Below, one piece after another: positions 30,985 through 40,267 of a DNA stretch of 64,000 nt; positions within the stretch are counted from its first letter, which is position 1; every line of letters begins with the position of its first letter. Source of the stretch: Peptoniphilus_B koenoeneniae. GTDB taxonomy: Bacteria; Bacillota; Clostridia; Tissierellales; Peptoniphilaceae. The stretch covers positions 1 to 64,000 of the forward strand of contig NZ_JAUSTN010000001.1 in NCBI RefSeq assembly GCF_030812875.1. Direction: 5' to 3'. A program made the position numbers and the translations under genes. The notes below the pieces were generated by a model. It saw only the letters and a list, made by a program, of their open reading frames with translations, was not told the DNA's origin and did not search any database.

Positions 30985-33360
30985 TTGAAATTAAACAACC
31001 GTAAAGATAAAACCGGGGAAAAAGTAAAAAAAACAATTGTGAGTTCTAACAAGAGGATTTTTTTTACATTAACAGTCCTGGTTTTTTTATTTATTTTAAT
31101 TGCCGTAAGGCTATTATATATACAAGCTTTTGAATCTGAAGAACTTACAAAAGCAGCTTTAAGACAACTTACAAAACAAGAAAGTATTCAATCCAATAGA
31201 GGATTAATTTATGACAGAAATAAAAAGGTTATGGCATTAAATGTTTCTAAATCTACTATTTATTACGATTCAAGCCTAATAATTCCTCGTGGGGGAAAAA
31301 ACAAGGGCAAGAGAGAATCTGATCAGCAATATGAAGACAGAATGGCAAAATTTAACATTGACAGGAAAAAAACCTTAGAAGAAGATGCAACAAGTCTTGC
31401 TAATATTTTAAATTTAAATAGGGAAGATTTACTTTTGCAAATAAGTCAAGATAAAATGGTGAGAATTGCCAGAGATGTTGATAGAAAAGTTGCCTTAAAA
31501 ATAAGAGAATTAAATAATCCCAGAATAAGTAATGAAGACTATATAAAAAGATTTTATCCTTTCGGAAAATCAGCAGCCCATGTCTTAGGATTTTTAAATA
31601 ATGAAAACTTCGGAATTTATGGTCTTGAATCTTATTATGATGATGAATTGTCAGGAATCGCGGGAAAATCAATAAAAATAAAAAGTGAACAGCAGCAACA
31701 AATACCAATGACAAAAGAAGAAAACTATGCCCCAAAAAACGGTTTTAATTTAGTATCTTCAATAGATGTAAACATTCAAAATTTTGCTGATGAAGCTGCT
31801 CAAAAAGCCTATAATTTATATGAACCAGATAAGGTTTCAATTATAGTTCAGGATACAAAAACTGCACAAATTCTTGCCATGGTAAATTTAGATGAATATG
31901 ATCCAAATGAGCCGAGAAATCCTATAAATAAAAAACAAGAAGAGGAATGGAAAGGACTAAAAGATAGTGATAAAGTTGATCTTTGGGCAGAAAACTGGAA
32001 AAATTTTTCAGTTGAATCTCAATATGAACCAGGATCAACATTTAAACTTATAACTGCTGCTGCTGCCATTGAAGAAGCGACTACAAATCCAAGTAGAGTT
32101 TATACCTGCCCAGGAGTTTTAACTGACATGAAGGGAGTTAAAATTTCATGTACTTCAAAAAACAGGGGACCCAGAACTTTTTTAGAGGCAATGGAAGAAT
32201 CTTGCAACATAACCCTTGTAAAAGTAGGAAGAGAATTGGGGCCTGAAAGATTTTTAAAATATATAAGAGCTTTCGGATTTGGAGATAAGACGGGAATTGA
32301 TCTTAAAGGAGAAGTAAATGGTACAATACCTAAAGATCCTAAACATATATCAAAAGTAAGTATTTCTACAATGAGCTATGGCCATGGTATAGCTGTTACT
32401 CCAATCCAATTAATCAATGCTGTTTCCGCCATAGGAAACGGGGGATTTTTAAATGAACCCAGGATTATAAAAGAAGTTGTAGATAATGATGGAAATATAA
32501 TTGAAAAATTTAAAACCAATACTTTAAGAAGGGTTATTTCTCAAGAAACTTCAAAAACTCTTAAAGACATAATGGCAAAAGTTGTTGAAGAAGGAACAGG
32601 TAAGAAGGCGCAAGTTCCAGGATATAAAATAGGGGGAAAAACAGGGACAGCCTATATAGCATCTGCTAATGGTTATGAAGATGAATATAACTCCTCTTTT
32701 ATAGGACTTGCACCGGCAATGGATCCTCAAATAACAGTTTTAGTAGTAATAAATAGACCGAAGGGAGATTTTTATGGAGCAACTGTAGCTGCTCCCATTG
32801 CCCAAGAAGTTATGGCTAAATCTCTTGAGTATTTAAAAGTACCTAAAACTGAAAAAGTTGATGAAAATGCCTTAAAAGAAGATATTGAAGTTCCTGATGT
32901 AACAAATAGACTTGTAATTGATGCGGGAAAAATTTTGGTCGATGCAGGACTTAGATTTAATACTCCAAATAAAAACACAAAGGACTCATCTGTTGTAATT
33001 TCACAAAACCCAAAAGCGGGAAGTATTGTAAAAAACGGAACAATTATTGATGTTGAGTTAAATGATCCTGACGAAGAAAAAATAATGCCTCTTATGACAG
33101 GAATGAAAGACCAGCAAGCAGAATCTATTTTAAAAGCTCTTAACATAGAGTATAATATTGTAGGCAACGGTTCTATAGTATCTCAAAAACCTCTTCCTGG
33201 TACGAGACTGACTGAAGAATCAAAAATTCTATTAAAATGTGACAATTTAACTAATTATGATGAAAATAAATCTGAAGATGAAAATTCTTTTGAAGAAAAA
33301 AACAGTCACAAAGAAAATGGAAAAAACAATAATGAAAATAATAATAAAAAAAATAGATGA
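30985..33360 (+). CDS. class B penicillin-binding protein (FtsI/SpoVD-like) with PASTA domains
   Basis: Septal peptidoglycan transpeptidase, 791 residues. N-terminal membrane helix (about 26-45), dimerisation domain, and transpeptidase domain with S351-x-x-K354 (PGSTFKL), S406-C-N408 and K552-T-G. Two PASTA domains follow (about 632-698 and 700-755), then a 35-residue tail rich in Asn, Lys and Glu. Start TTG 30985 with GGGGAGG five bases upstream. Working partner of the SEDS protein FtsW at 35627. PASTA domains suggest binding of muropeptides or lipid II; the low-complexity tail is unusual. Confidence 0.95.
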   Translation: MKLNNRKDKTGEKVKKTIVSSNKRIFFTLTVLVFLFILIAVRLLYIQAFESEELTKAALRQLTKQESIQSNRGLIYDRNKKVMALNVSKSTIYYDSSLIIPRGGKNKGKRESDQQYEDRMAKFNIDRKKTLEEDATSLANILNLNREDLLLQISQDKMVRIARDVDRKVALKIRELNNPRISNEDYIKRFYPFGKSAAHVLGFLNNENFGIYGLESYYDDELSGIAGKSIKIKSEQQQQIPMTKEENYAPKNGFNLVSSIDVNIQNFADEAAQKAYNLYEPDKVSIIVQDTKTAQILAMVNLDEYDPNEPRNPINKKQEEEWKGLKDSDKVDLWAENWKNFSVESQYEPGSTFKLITAAAAIEEATTNPSRVYTCPGVLTDMKGVKISCTSKNRGPRTFLEAMEESCNITLVKVGRELGPERFLKYIRAFGFGDKTGIDLKGEVNGTIPKDPKHISKVSISTMSYGHGIAVTPIQLINAVSAIGNGGFLNEPRIIKEVVDNDGNIIEKFKTNTLRRVISQETSKTLKDIMAKVVEEGTGKKAQVPGYKIGGKTGTAYIASANGYEDEYNSSFIGLAPAMDPQITVLVVINRPKGDFYGATVAAPIAQEVMAKSLEYLKVPKTEKVDENALKEDIEVPDVTNRLVIDAGKILVDAGLRFNTPNKNTKDSSVVISQNPKAGSIVKNGTIIDVELNDPDEEKIMPLMTGMKDQQAESILKALNIEYNIVGNGSIVSQKPLPGTRLTEESKILLKCDNLTNYDENKSEDENSFEEKNSHKENGKNNNENNNKKNR

Positions 33361-33374
33361 AAGAGAGATAAATA

Positions 33375-34328
33375 ATGTTTAGATATATAGCTTCTTTTAT
33401 GGCAGGCTTGGTTTTTTCTTTAATTTTAGGGCCGATAATAATACCTCTTTTACACAGGCTTAATGCAGGGCAAAGTATTAGAGAAGAAGGTCCTTTAAGC
33501 CATTTAGTTAAGGGTGGAACTCCTACAATAGGAGGACTTATATTTTTAATTTCCTTACTTGGATCTACGATTATTACTTTTAATTTTAACTTAGATTCTA
33601 TGGTTATATTAATATCAACTTTTATATTTGGATCAGTAGGTTTTATTGATGACTATATTAAAGTTGTAAAAAAAAGAAATTTAGGGCTTACGGCGCTTCA
33701 AAAACTTTTGCTTCAAATTTTTGGTGCTGTAATACTTCTTATTTTTCAATATAATTCAAAAGATTTATCAACCAATGTCTATTTGCCTCTAGTAAAAAAT
33801 ATGGTTAATTTCGGGATATTTTATATTCCCTTTATAATTTTTGTAATTGTGGGAACGGTAAATTCTGTAAATTTAACTGACGGATTAGATGGACTGGCAA
33901 GCGGAGTTACAATTATATGTCTTTTATTTTTTTCAATCTGCGCTTATAAATTTCAAAGACCAGGTATATTAATTTTATGTCTTTCAATGGTTGGAGCTCT
34001 AATAGGGTATTTAAAATTCAACAAATACCCTGCAAAAGTTTTTATGGGGGATACAGGGTCTCTTGCCCTTGGAGGAATTGTAAGTGCAGTTGCAGTTATG
34101 CTTAATTTGCCTCTTATACTTCCAATTGCAGGGGGGATTTATTTTATAGAAACATTATCTGTTATACTACAAGTTTTGTCTTTTAAGTTAAGAGGAAAAA
34201 GAATATTTTTAATGAGCCCCTTGCATCATCATTTTGAGCAACTTGGCTGGAAAGAAACAAAAGTTGTTAAATTATTTTGTTTAGTAGAGCTTATTTTATG
34301 TATAATAGCTTATTTTATGATTTTTTAA
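33375..34328 (+). CDS. mraY: phospho-N-acetylmuramoyl-pentapeptide transferase MraY
   Basis: Makes lipid I from UDP-MurNAc-pentapeptide and undecaprenyl phosphate in the membrane. 317 residues, about ten helices. Conserved GGTPTIGGLIF, the Asp pair in GFIDDYIK, NLTDGLDGLASG, KVFMGDTGSLALGG and the histidine loop PLHHHFE. Follows the PBP gene by 14 bases. Confidence 0.97.
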   Translation: MFRYIASFMAGLVFSLILGPIIIPLLHRLNAGQSIREEGPLSHLVKGGTPTIGGLIFLISLLGSTIITFNFNLDSMVILISTFIFGSVGFIDDYIKVVKKRNLGLTALQKLLLQIFGAVILLIFQYNSKDLSTNVYLPLVKNMVNFGIFYIPFIIFVIVGTVNSVNLTDGLDGLASGVTIICLLFFSICAYKFQRPGILILCLSMVGALIGYLKFNKYPAKVFMGDTGSLALGGIVSAVAVMLNLPLILPIAGGIYFIETLSVILQVLSFKLRGKRIFLMSPLHHHFEQLGWKETKVVKLFCLVELILCIIAYFMIF

Positions 34329-34337
34329 GGATATATT

Positions 34338-35627
34338 ATGAAAAACATTTTATTAATAGGAACGGGAATAACCGGCAAATCTTTATACGATTATTATAAA
34401 GATAAGGATGTAAACTTATACATCTATGATGACAAAGATTTTTCAGGATTTGAAAAAGCAAAAAAATTTGATGGGAATTTTAATAATATAGATTTTCTTG
34501 TTAAAAGTCCGGGCATAAAACCTAATCACAGATTAATAGAAGAAGCGGAAAAATTAGGAATAAAAGTTTATTCTGACTTGGAACTTGCTTTTTCTTTACT
34601 TAAAACAAAAAATACAGTTGCAGTTACAGGCACAAATGGAAAAACTACAGTTACAATGCTTATAGGTAAGATTTTGGAAAATATGGGAAAGACTTACCTT
34701 GTTGGAAATATAGGCAATGGAATCTTTGATTGCTTAGATGAAATTTCAGAAAAAGATTATTTAGTAGTTGAGTGCAGTTCTTTTCAGTTAGCCTTTACAA
34801 ATAAATTTCATCCCCATGTTGGAGTAATTACAAACATTACAAGTGATCATTTAGATTGGCATGGTAGCCTTTATAATTATCAGGAAGCGAAAAAAAATAT
34901 TTATAAAAATATGACAAATGAGGACTACCTTATAATTAATTTTGATGATCCATTTTTAAAAACAATGGAAGGGCCAAAGACAAATCTTTTAGCCTATGCC
35001 ATGGAATACCCACACTTAAATGGAGCCTTTATAAAAGATAATGCTTTTTATACTCTTATTGAAGGAAAACTTGAAAAAATTATGGATACGGATAAAGTTT
35101 TACTAAAAGGGGACCACAACAAGGGAAATATCCTTGGAGCAATCCTTGCAGCTAAAGTTTATGGAGTAAAAAATGAAATCATTGAGAAAACTTTAATGGA
35201 ATTTAAAGGAGCTCCTCATAGAATTGAATTTGTAAGAAAAATAAATGGAGTGGAATATTATAATGACTCAAAGGGTACCAACCCTGATTCTACAGATGTT
35301 GCTTTAAAGGCTTTTAAAAATATAATTTTAATTGCTGGAGGCTATGATAAAAAATCAGATTTTTATGAAATGCTGAAAAACAATAAAGATGCAATTAAAA
35401 AAATGATTTTATTAGGAGCAACAAAAGATAAATTAAAGAATGAAGGGGAAAAATTAAACATTCCATATCATGTTGTTGATGATTTGGAAGAAGCTGTAAA
35501 TTTTGCTTATAAAACTGCAAAAAAAGATGATGTTGTGTTATTGTCTCCTGCTTGTGCTTCTTGGGATATGTTTAAAAATTATGAAGAAAGAGGAGACAAA
35601 TTTAAAGAATTAGTTAGGAATTTATAA
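34338..35627 (+). CDS. murD: UDP-N-acetylmuramoylalanine-D-glutamate ligase MurD
   Basis: Adds D-glutamate in peptidoglycan precursor synthesis. 429 residues. N-terminal Rossmann-like domain (LLIGTGITGKSLYDYY, VKSPGI), ATP loop VTGTNGKTTVTML, central SSFQL and ITSDHLDWHGS, and C-terminal YNDSKGTNPDST. SPACASWDMF near the end is the MurD hallmark. It shares one base with ftsW. MurC, MurE and MurF are not encoded in the cluster. Confidence 0.97.
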   Translation: MKNILLIGTGITGKSLYDYYKDKDVNLYIYDDKDFSGFEKAKKFDGNFNNIDFLVKSPGIKPNHRLIEEAEKLGIKVYSDLELAFSLLKTKNTVAVTGTNGKTTVTMLIGKILENMGKTYLVGNIGNGIFDCLDEISEKDYLVVECSSFQLAFTNKFHPHVGVITNITSDHLDWHGSLYNYQEAKKNIYKNMTNEDYLIINFDDPFLKTMEGPKTNLLAYAMEYPHLNGAFIKDNAFYTLIEGKLEKIMDTDKVLLKGDHNKGNILGAILAAKVYGVKNEIIEKTLMEFKGAPHRIEFVRKINGVEYYNDSKGTNPDSTDVALKAFKNIILIAGGYDKKSDFYEMLKNNKDAIKKMILLGATKDKLKNEGEKLNIPYHVVDDLEEAVNFAYKTAKKDDVVLLSPACASWDMFKNYEERGDKFKELVRNL

Positions 35628-36721
35628 TGATAAAAAAAACACTTAAAGATGTTGATATGACCTTATTTTTTGTTATTTGCGTAATGCTTTTAATAAGTAT
35701 TATTTGCATAACAAGCGCATCATATCCTCAAGCGGTAAAATATCATAAAAATGATGCTTTTTTTTATACAAAAAGACATATTTTGAGCATGATTATAGGA
35801 CTTATCATAATGCTTTTTGCCATTAATTTGCCAAGAACTTTTATTAAAAAGTGGGCACTGGCAGGATTTGTTGCATCAATATTTTTAGGACTTTTATTGT
35901 TTACACCAATTGGAGTTAATGAACATGGGCAAGTAAGATCCATTTTAATTCCTATTATAAATAGAAAAATCCAACCTTCAGATTTAATAAAAATTTCATC
36001 TATAATATTTTTTGCCGAATATCTTGAAAAAAATAGGCGGAATTTAGATAAAAATGAAGTCTTTATTACTATTTTGGTAATTTTTGCCTTTTCAGCAGGA
36101 ATTATATTTTTTAAAGACTTATCTACAGCCATAGTAATAGGACTTTCGCTGTTTATTATGTATATAATTGCAGGTATAAGACCCCATCAACTTGTAATTA
36201 TTTTAGCCATAGGTCTTGTAGCAGTTTTTATTTTTATAAAAATTTTCAGCTATCGTATTGATAGGCTTGTAGGTTTTACCGGTAGTGAAATGAATAAATT
36301 TACTTACCACCAATTTCAAAGTTTATATGCCATTGCAATGGGAGGCTTTGCAGGAGTTGGTTTATTTCATTCCAGACAAAGGTACAATGTTTTTGCAGCT
36401 CATTCAGATTTCATCTTTTCAATTATATGTGAAGAGTTCGGTCTTTTAGGAGCCATGATAATTTTAGTTTTATTTGTGATATTTATTATTAGAGGTTATA
36501 CTATAGCTAATAAAGCGTCAAATTACTTTGATAAATTTATGGCTGCCGGAATTACCAGTTATATAGGTTTACAAGCTATATTTAATATTGGAGTAACTTG
36601 TAAATTATTTCCTGTAACAGGAATTACTTTACCCTTTATTTCTTATGGTGGAACTTCAATTATTGTTACATTATTTGCTGCAGGATTAGTTCTTGGAATA
36701 TCAAAAAGAGGAAACAGATGA
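35627..36721 (+). CDS. ftsW: SEDS glycosyltransferase FtsW
   Basis: Septal peptidoglycan polymerase of the SEDS family, 364 residues, about ten membrane helices. Typical features: IQPSDLIKISSIIFFAEYL with the essential-Asp/Glu region, FKDLSTAIVIGLSLF, YHQFQSLYAIAMGGFAG, and the end TGITLPFISYGGTS. Its stop overlaps the murG start (ATGA). RodA is a close relative, but the placement between murD and murG favours FtsW. Confidence 0.93.
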   Translation: MIKKTLKDVDMTLFFVICVMLLISIICITSASYPQAVKYHKNDAFFYTKRHILSMIIGLIIMLFAINLPRTFIKKWALAGFVASIFLGLLLFTPIGVNEHGQVRSILIPIINRKIQPSDLIKISSIIFFAEYLEKNRRNLDKNEVFITILVIFAFSAGIIFFKDLSTAIVIGLSLFIMYIIAGIRPHQLVIILAIGLVAVFIFIKIFSYRIDRLVGFTGSEMNKFTYHQFQSLYAIAMGGFAGVGLFHSRQRYNVFAAHSDFIFSIICEEFGLLGAMIILVLFVIFIIRGYTIANKASNYFDKFMAAGITSYIGLQAIFNIGVTCKLFPVTGITLPFISYGGTSIIVTLFAAGLVLGISKRGNR

Positions 36722-37812
36722 AATATATATTATCAGGCGGAGGCACAGGAGGTCATATTTATCCGGCCCTTGCTATAGCAAATGAAATTAAGAATAGAGA
36801 TAAAAATGCGGACATACTTTATATAGGCACAAAAAATGGCCTTGAAGCTGAAATAGTTCCCAAGGCCGGTTTTAATTTTAAAGCCATTGATGTAAAAGGT
36901 CTCCCAAGGAAAAAGGTAAATGTTGAAACTGTAAAAACTTTACTTGCTTTATATAAGGGCTTGAGGCAATGTGAAAAAATAATATCAGAATTTAAACCGG
37001 ATATAGTAATAGGCACAGGGGGTTATGTTTGTGCTCCAATTGTTTTAAAAGCACAACAAAAGCATATACCAACAGTTATTCAGGAACAAAATGCCTATCC
37101 GGGTAAAACAAATAAATATCTTGCAAAAAGAGCCTCTTTGATTGCTCTAAACTTTAAAGAAGCAAAAAAATATTTTAATGAAAAAAATGTTATTTTTACA
37201 GGGAATCCTATTAGAAGTAATTTTGAACATATTTCTAAAGAAGAAGCTTTAAAAAAGTTGTCTTATGAAGGTAATATAAAAACAGTTTTATCTTTTGGAG
37301 GATCAGGAGGTCAGGAATCTACAAATGAAGCAGTTATTGAAATCATAAAAAGCAAAAAAAATTTAGATTTCAGATTTATTCATATAACAGGAAAAGTCCA
37401 CTATGAGAGTTTTATGAATGCAATAAAAGATATTGAATTACCAAAAAATATAATTATAAAAGATTATTCCTTTGAGATACCGGACTTACTTATGATAAGC
37501 GATCTTGTAGTGGCAAGTTCAAGTGCCATGACTCTTGCTGAAATTTCAGCGGTGGGTCTTCCCAGCATTTTGATTCCAAAAGCATACACTGCAGGAAATC
37601 ATCAAGTTTTTAATGCAAAAAGCTATGCTGAAAAAGGTGCGAGTCAAATTATTTATGAAGACAAATTAAATGGTGAATTGTTATTTGAAAAGATCACCGC
37701 TCTTTTAAAAGATGATGATAAATTAAAAGAAATGAGTAAAAATGCTAAAAGCTTAGGTAATATAAGTGCTGTAAAGGAATTAGTGGATAATATTTTAAAA
37801 GTAGTTGATTAG
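36718..37812 (+). CDS. murG: lipid II synthase MurG
   Basis: Transfers GlcNAc to lipid I at the inner face of the membrane. 364 residues. N-terminal GGGTGGHIYPALAIA loop, ...VIGTGGYVCAP and the acceptor site VIQEQNAYPG; the donor domain has SFGGSGGQES, SSSAMTLAEISAVGLPSILIP and GNHQVFNA. The start overlaps the ftsW stop; ftsQ begins immediately after the stop. Confidence 0.97.
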   Translation: MKYILSGGGTGGHIYPALAIANEIKNRDKNADILYIGTKNGLEAEIVPKAGFNFKAIDVKGLPRKKVNVETVKTLLALYKGLRQCEKIISEFKPDIVIGTGGYVCAPIVLKAQQKHIPTVIQEQNAYPGKTNKYLAKRASLIALNFKEAKKYFNEKNVIFTGNPIRSNFEHISKEEALKKLSYEGNIKTVLSFGGSGGQESTNEAVIEIIKSKKNLDFRFIHITGKVHYESFMNAIKDIELPKNIIIKDYSFEIPDLLMISDLVVASSSAMTLAEISAVGLPSILIPKAYTAGNHQVFNAKSYAEKGASQIIYEDKLNGELLFEKITALLKDDDKLKEMSKNAKSLGNISAVKELVDNILKVVD

Positions 37813-38574
37813 ATGCAACAAAGAACGAATAAAAAAATAAAAAAGCGAAAAGCTAAGAGAAAATTAAAAAAAATAATGTTTTTATTAGTATTTATAATAC
37901 TGGGTATTTTTCTTGTTTTGAAAGCTGGTCTTTTTAGAATAAAATCCATAGATATAAGAGGAAACAGCCAAGTTAAATCTGAAGAGATACTTAAAGCTGC
38001 TGGGCTTAGTCAAGGTCAAAATTATAATTTTACTGAAAAAAATAAAATTATTTTAAACTTAAAAAAACTTTCCTTTGTAAAAGATGCAAATATTAAATTT
38101 TCTTTAAGGGGAAATCTTAAAATTTTCATTACAGAAAGGCACCCTATAGGAGAAGTAAAGGGTTTAACCAGCTATATTATTGACGATGAATTTAGAATTT
38201 TAAAAACTTCAGATAATTTTAATGACAAACTAATTGATATAGAAGGTATAGATACAAACAAGTATGAAATAGGTGCCTTCATATTTAGAAATGACAAAAA
38301 TTTAAGAAGTGTTTCTTTAAAACTTTTAAATAGTAAATATAAAGATGAAATCAAGAAAATAAGCTATGATAAAGAAAATTTAAGTTTTACTTTAAAAAAT
38401 GATATTGAAATCATATTTGGTGGAGATGAAAAATATGATTATAAGATGAAACTTCTTGACAAAGTTTTTAAAGATGTAGAAGAAACTGGCAAAAATATTG
38501 TTTCTATTGACCTTGTTTCAGGAGACGACGTAATAGTTGTTTTACAAGATGACACAAATTATGAAAATAATTGA
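37813..38574 (+). CDS. ftsQ: cell division protein FtsQ/DivIB
   Basis: Bitopic division protein of 253 residues: a strongly basic cytoplasmic tail (RTNKKIKKRKAKRKLKK), one membrane helix (about 22-41), a POTRA domain beginning FRIKSIDIRGNSQVKSEEIL, and the following beta domain (LKIFITERHPIGEV...). It joins FtsL/DivIC at the septum. It starts on the base after the murG stop. In most relatives ftsA lies between this gene and ftsZ; here only a promoter does. Confidence 0.93.
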   Translation: MQQRTNKKIKKRKAKRKLKKIMFLLVFIILGIFLVLKAGLFRIKSIDIRGNSQVKSEEILKAAGLSQGQNYNFTEKNKIILNLKKLSFVKDANIKFSLRGNLKIFITERHPIGEVKGLTSYIIDDEFRILKTSDNFNDKLIDIEGIDTNKYEIGAFIFRNDKNLRSVSLKLLNSKYKDEIKKISYDKENLSFTLKNDIEIIFGGDEKYDYKMKLLDKVFKDVEETGKNIVSIDLVSGDDVIVVLQDDTNYENN

Positions 38575-38612
38575 GATAATTATATAGAAAATGACTAAAT
38601 ATAGCATTTTTA

Positions 38613-38641
38613 TTGACTAATTAGAAATTTACTAATAAAAT
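38613..38641 (+). promoter_or_regulatory. ftsZ promoter
   Basis: TTGACT (38613-38618), a 17-base spacer and TAAAAT (38636-38641). It gives ftsZ its own transcription start, separate from the dcw operon. Confidence 0.75.
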
Positions 38642-38682
38642 AAAGATAGATTATTATACTTAAAATAAAGAGGAGGAAGTTT

Positions 38683-39744
38683 ATGTTAGATTTTGATATG
38701 GATCATGATGATTTCGCCAAAATTAAAATTGTGGGCGTAGGCGGCGGTGGAAATAATGCAGTTAACAGAATGATAAATGCCGGCGTTAAGGGAGTTGAAT
38801 ATTTTGCATTAAATACAGATAGGCAAGCTCTTAAAAATACATTAGCTGAAAATAAAATCCAAATAGGCGAAAAAGTTACAAAGGGTCTTGGAGCAGGAGC
38901 TAATCCTGACGTTGGCGAACAAGCAGCGGAAGAATCTAAAGACGAAATCAGAGACGCTCTTGAAGGAGCAGATATGGTGTTTATTACTGCAGGAATGGGA
39001 GGCGGAACCGGAACGGGTGCTGCACCGATTGTTGCTGAAGTTGCCCAAGAACTTGGACTATTAACTGTAGGTGTTGTTACAAAACCATTTACTTTTGAAG
39101 GATTGAAGAGATCTAAATCAGCAGAACGTGGAATAAATGCATTAAAGGATAAAGTTGATACTCTTGTTATAATTCCTAACGACAGACTTCTTTCTATTTC
39201 TGATAAAAAGACAAGTTTTTCTAAAGCTTTTGAAATGGCTGATGAAATATTAAAACAAGGTATACAAGGAATATCCGATTTAATTTCTATACCAAATCTA
39301 ATTAATCTTGACTTTGCCGATGTTAAGACAATTATGGAGAAAAAAGGCATAGCTCATATGGGTATAGGTATTGCAAATGGAGATGATAGAGCTACAGAAG
39401 CAGCAAAACTTGCAATTAATTCACCTCTTCTTGAAACATCAATTGAAGGAGCAAAATCAGTTTTAATTAATATAACAGCAGGAAATGATCTTGGTATTTT
39501 TGAAGTTAATGAAGCTGCAGATTTAATTAGAAATTACGTTTCCGATGATGCAAATATTATATTTGGCGCAGGAATAGATGATACATTAAAAGATAGTGTA
39601 AAAATTACAGTTATAGCAACAGAATTTGATGAAGAAGAAAATGAAGGTAAAGCAAGACCGACAATTGATAAAATAGGAAATACTGAAATTAATAGGGACA
39701 ATGGAGAACTGAATATTCCTGATTTTTTGAGAAAAAGAAAATGA
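38683..39744 (+). CDS. ftsZ: cell division GTPase FtsZ
   Basis: Forms the division ring. 353 residues. GTP-binding GVGGGGNNAVNRM, tubulin signature GGGTGTGAAP, synergy-loop region of the GTPase (NLDFADVKTIM). The linker is short and the C-terminal peptide ends NIPDFLRKRK, the site that binds membrane anchors such as FtsA, SepF or ZapA/EzrA. Preceded by GAGGAGG. ftsA is not beside it. Confidence 0.98.
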   Translation: MLDFDMDHDDFAKIKIVGVGGGGNNAVNRMINAGVKGVEYFALNTDRQALKNTLAENKIQIGEKVTKGLGAGANPDVGEQAAEESKDEIRDALEGADMVFITAGMGGGTGTGAAPIVAEVAQELGLLTVGVVTKPFTFEGLKRSKSAERGINALKDKVDTLVIIPNDRLLSISDKKTSFSKAFEMADEILKQGIQGISDLISIPNLINLDFADVKTIMEKKGIAHMGIGIANGDDRATEAAKLAINSPLLETSIEGAKSVLINITAGNDLGIFEVNEAADLIRNYVSDDANIIFGAGIDDTLKDSVKITVIATEFDEEENEGKARPTIDKIGNTEINRDNGELNIPDFLRKRK

Positions 39745-39758
39745 TTGTTGATTTTTTT

Positions 39759-39787
39759 AAGGGTGTCATATGATACCCTTTTTTTTA
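39759..39787 (+). terminator. terminator after ftsZ
   Basis: Stem AAGGGTGTCA/TGATACCCTT (one G-T pair) with a tight loop, followed by T's. Confidence 0.9.
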
Positions 39788-39805
39788 TATAAAGGAGATT
39801 AAAAA

Positions 39806-40267
39806 ATGAAATGTCCATATTGTGGATATGAAGATTCAAAGGTAACTGACACAAGGCCCACAGATGAGGGAGCTATTATTAGAAGAAGAAGAGAGTGCCC
39901 AAAATGTAAATCAAGATGGACAACCTATGAAAGAATGGAAGAAACTCCCATTATAGTAATAAAAAAAGACGGAAATAGACAAAGTTTCGACAGAAGTAAA
40001 ATTGAAAAGGGAATTATTAAATCTTGTGAAAAAAGACCTGTTCAAATTGATGAAATAGATAGGGCAGTAGACAATATAGAAAAGAGAATTAGAAACTCCA
40101 TGAAAAGAGAAATTAGCTCCCATGAAATAGGAGAGCTTGTAATGGATGAATTAAAAGATCTTGATGAAGTAAGTTATGTGAGATTTGCTTCGGTCTATAG
40201 ACAATTTAAAGATACGGAAAGTTTTTTAAATGAACTTGTAAAAATTTTGGAGAAGAAAAAAGAATGA
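39806..40267 (+). CDS. nrdR: ribonucleotide reductase regulator NrdR
   Basis: Repressor of ribonucleotide reductase genes, 153 residues. N-terminal zinc ribbon CPYCG...ECPKC (residues 3-34) and ATP-cone (about 49-139) that reads the ATP/dATP level. No nrd genes are in the window. It overlaps rarA by four bases. Confidence 0.97.
   Translation: MKCPYCGYEDSKVTDTRPTDEGAIIRRRRECPKCKSRWTTYERMEETPIIVIKKDGNRQSFDRSKIEKGIIKSCEKRPVQIDEIDRAVDNIEKRIRNSMKREISSHEIGELVMDELKDLDEVSYVRFASVYRQFKDTESFLNELVKILEKKKE

Noticed and set aside
38703..39350. A long minus-strand reading frame (215 codons) opposite ftsZ
   Set aside because: It is the mirror of a well-supported ftsZ reading frame; no ribosome binding site, and its composition (Ser/Pro/Ala-rich) is what an antisense shadow gives.
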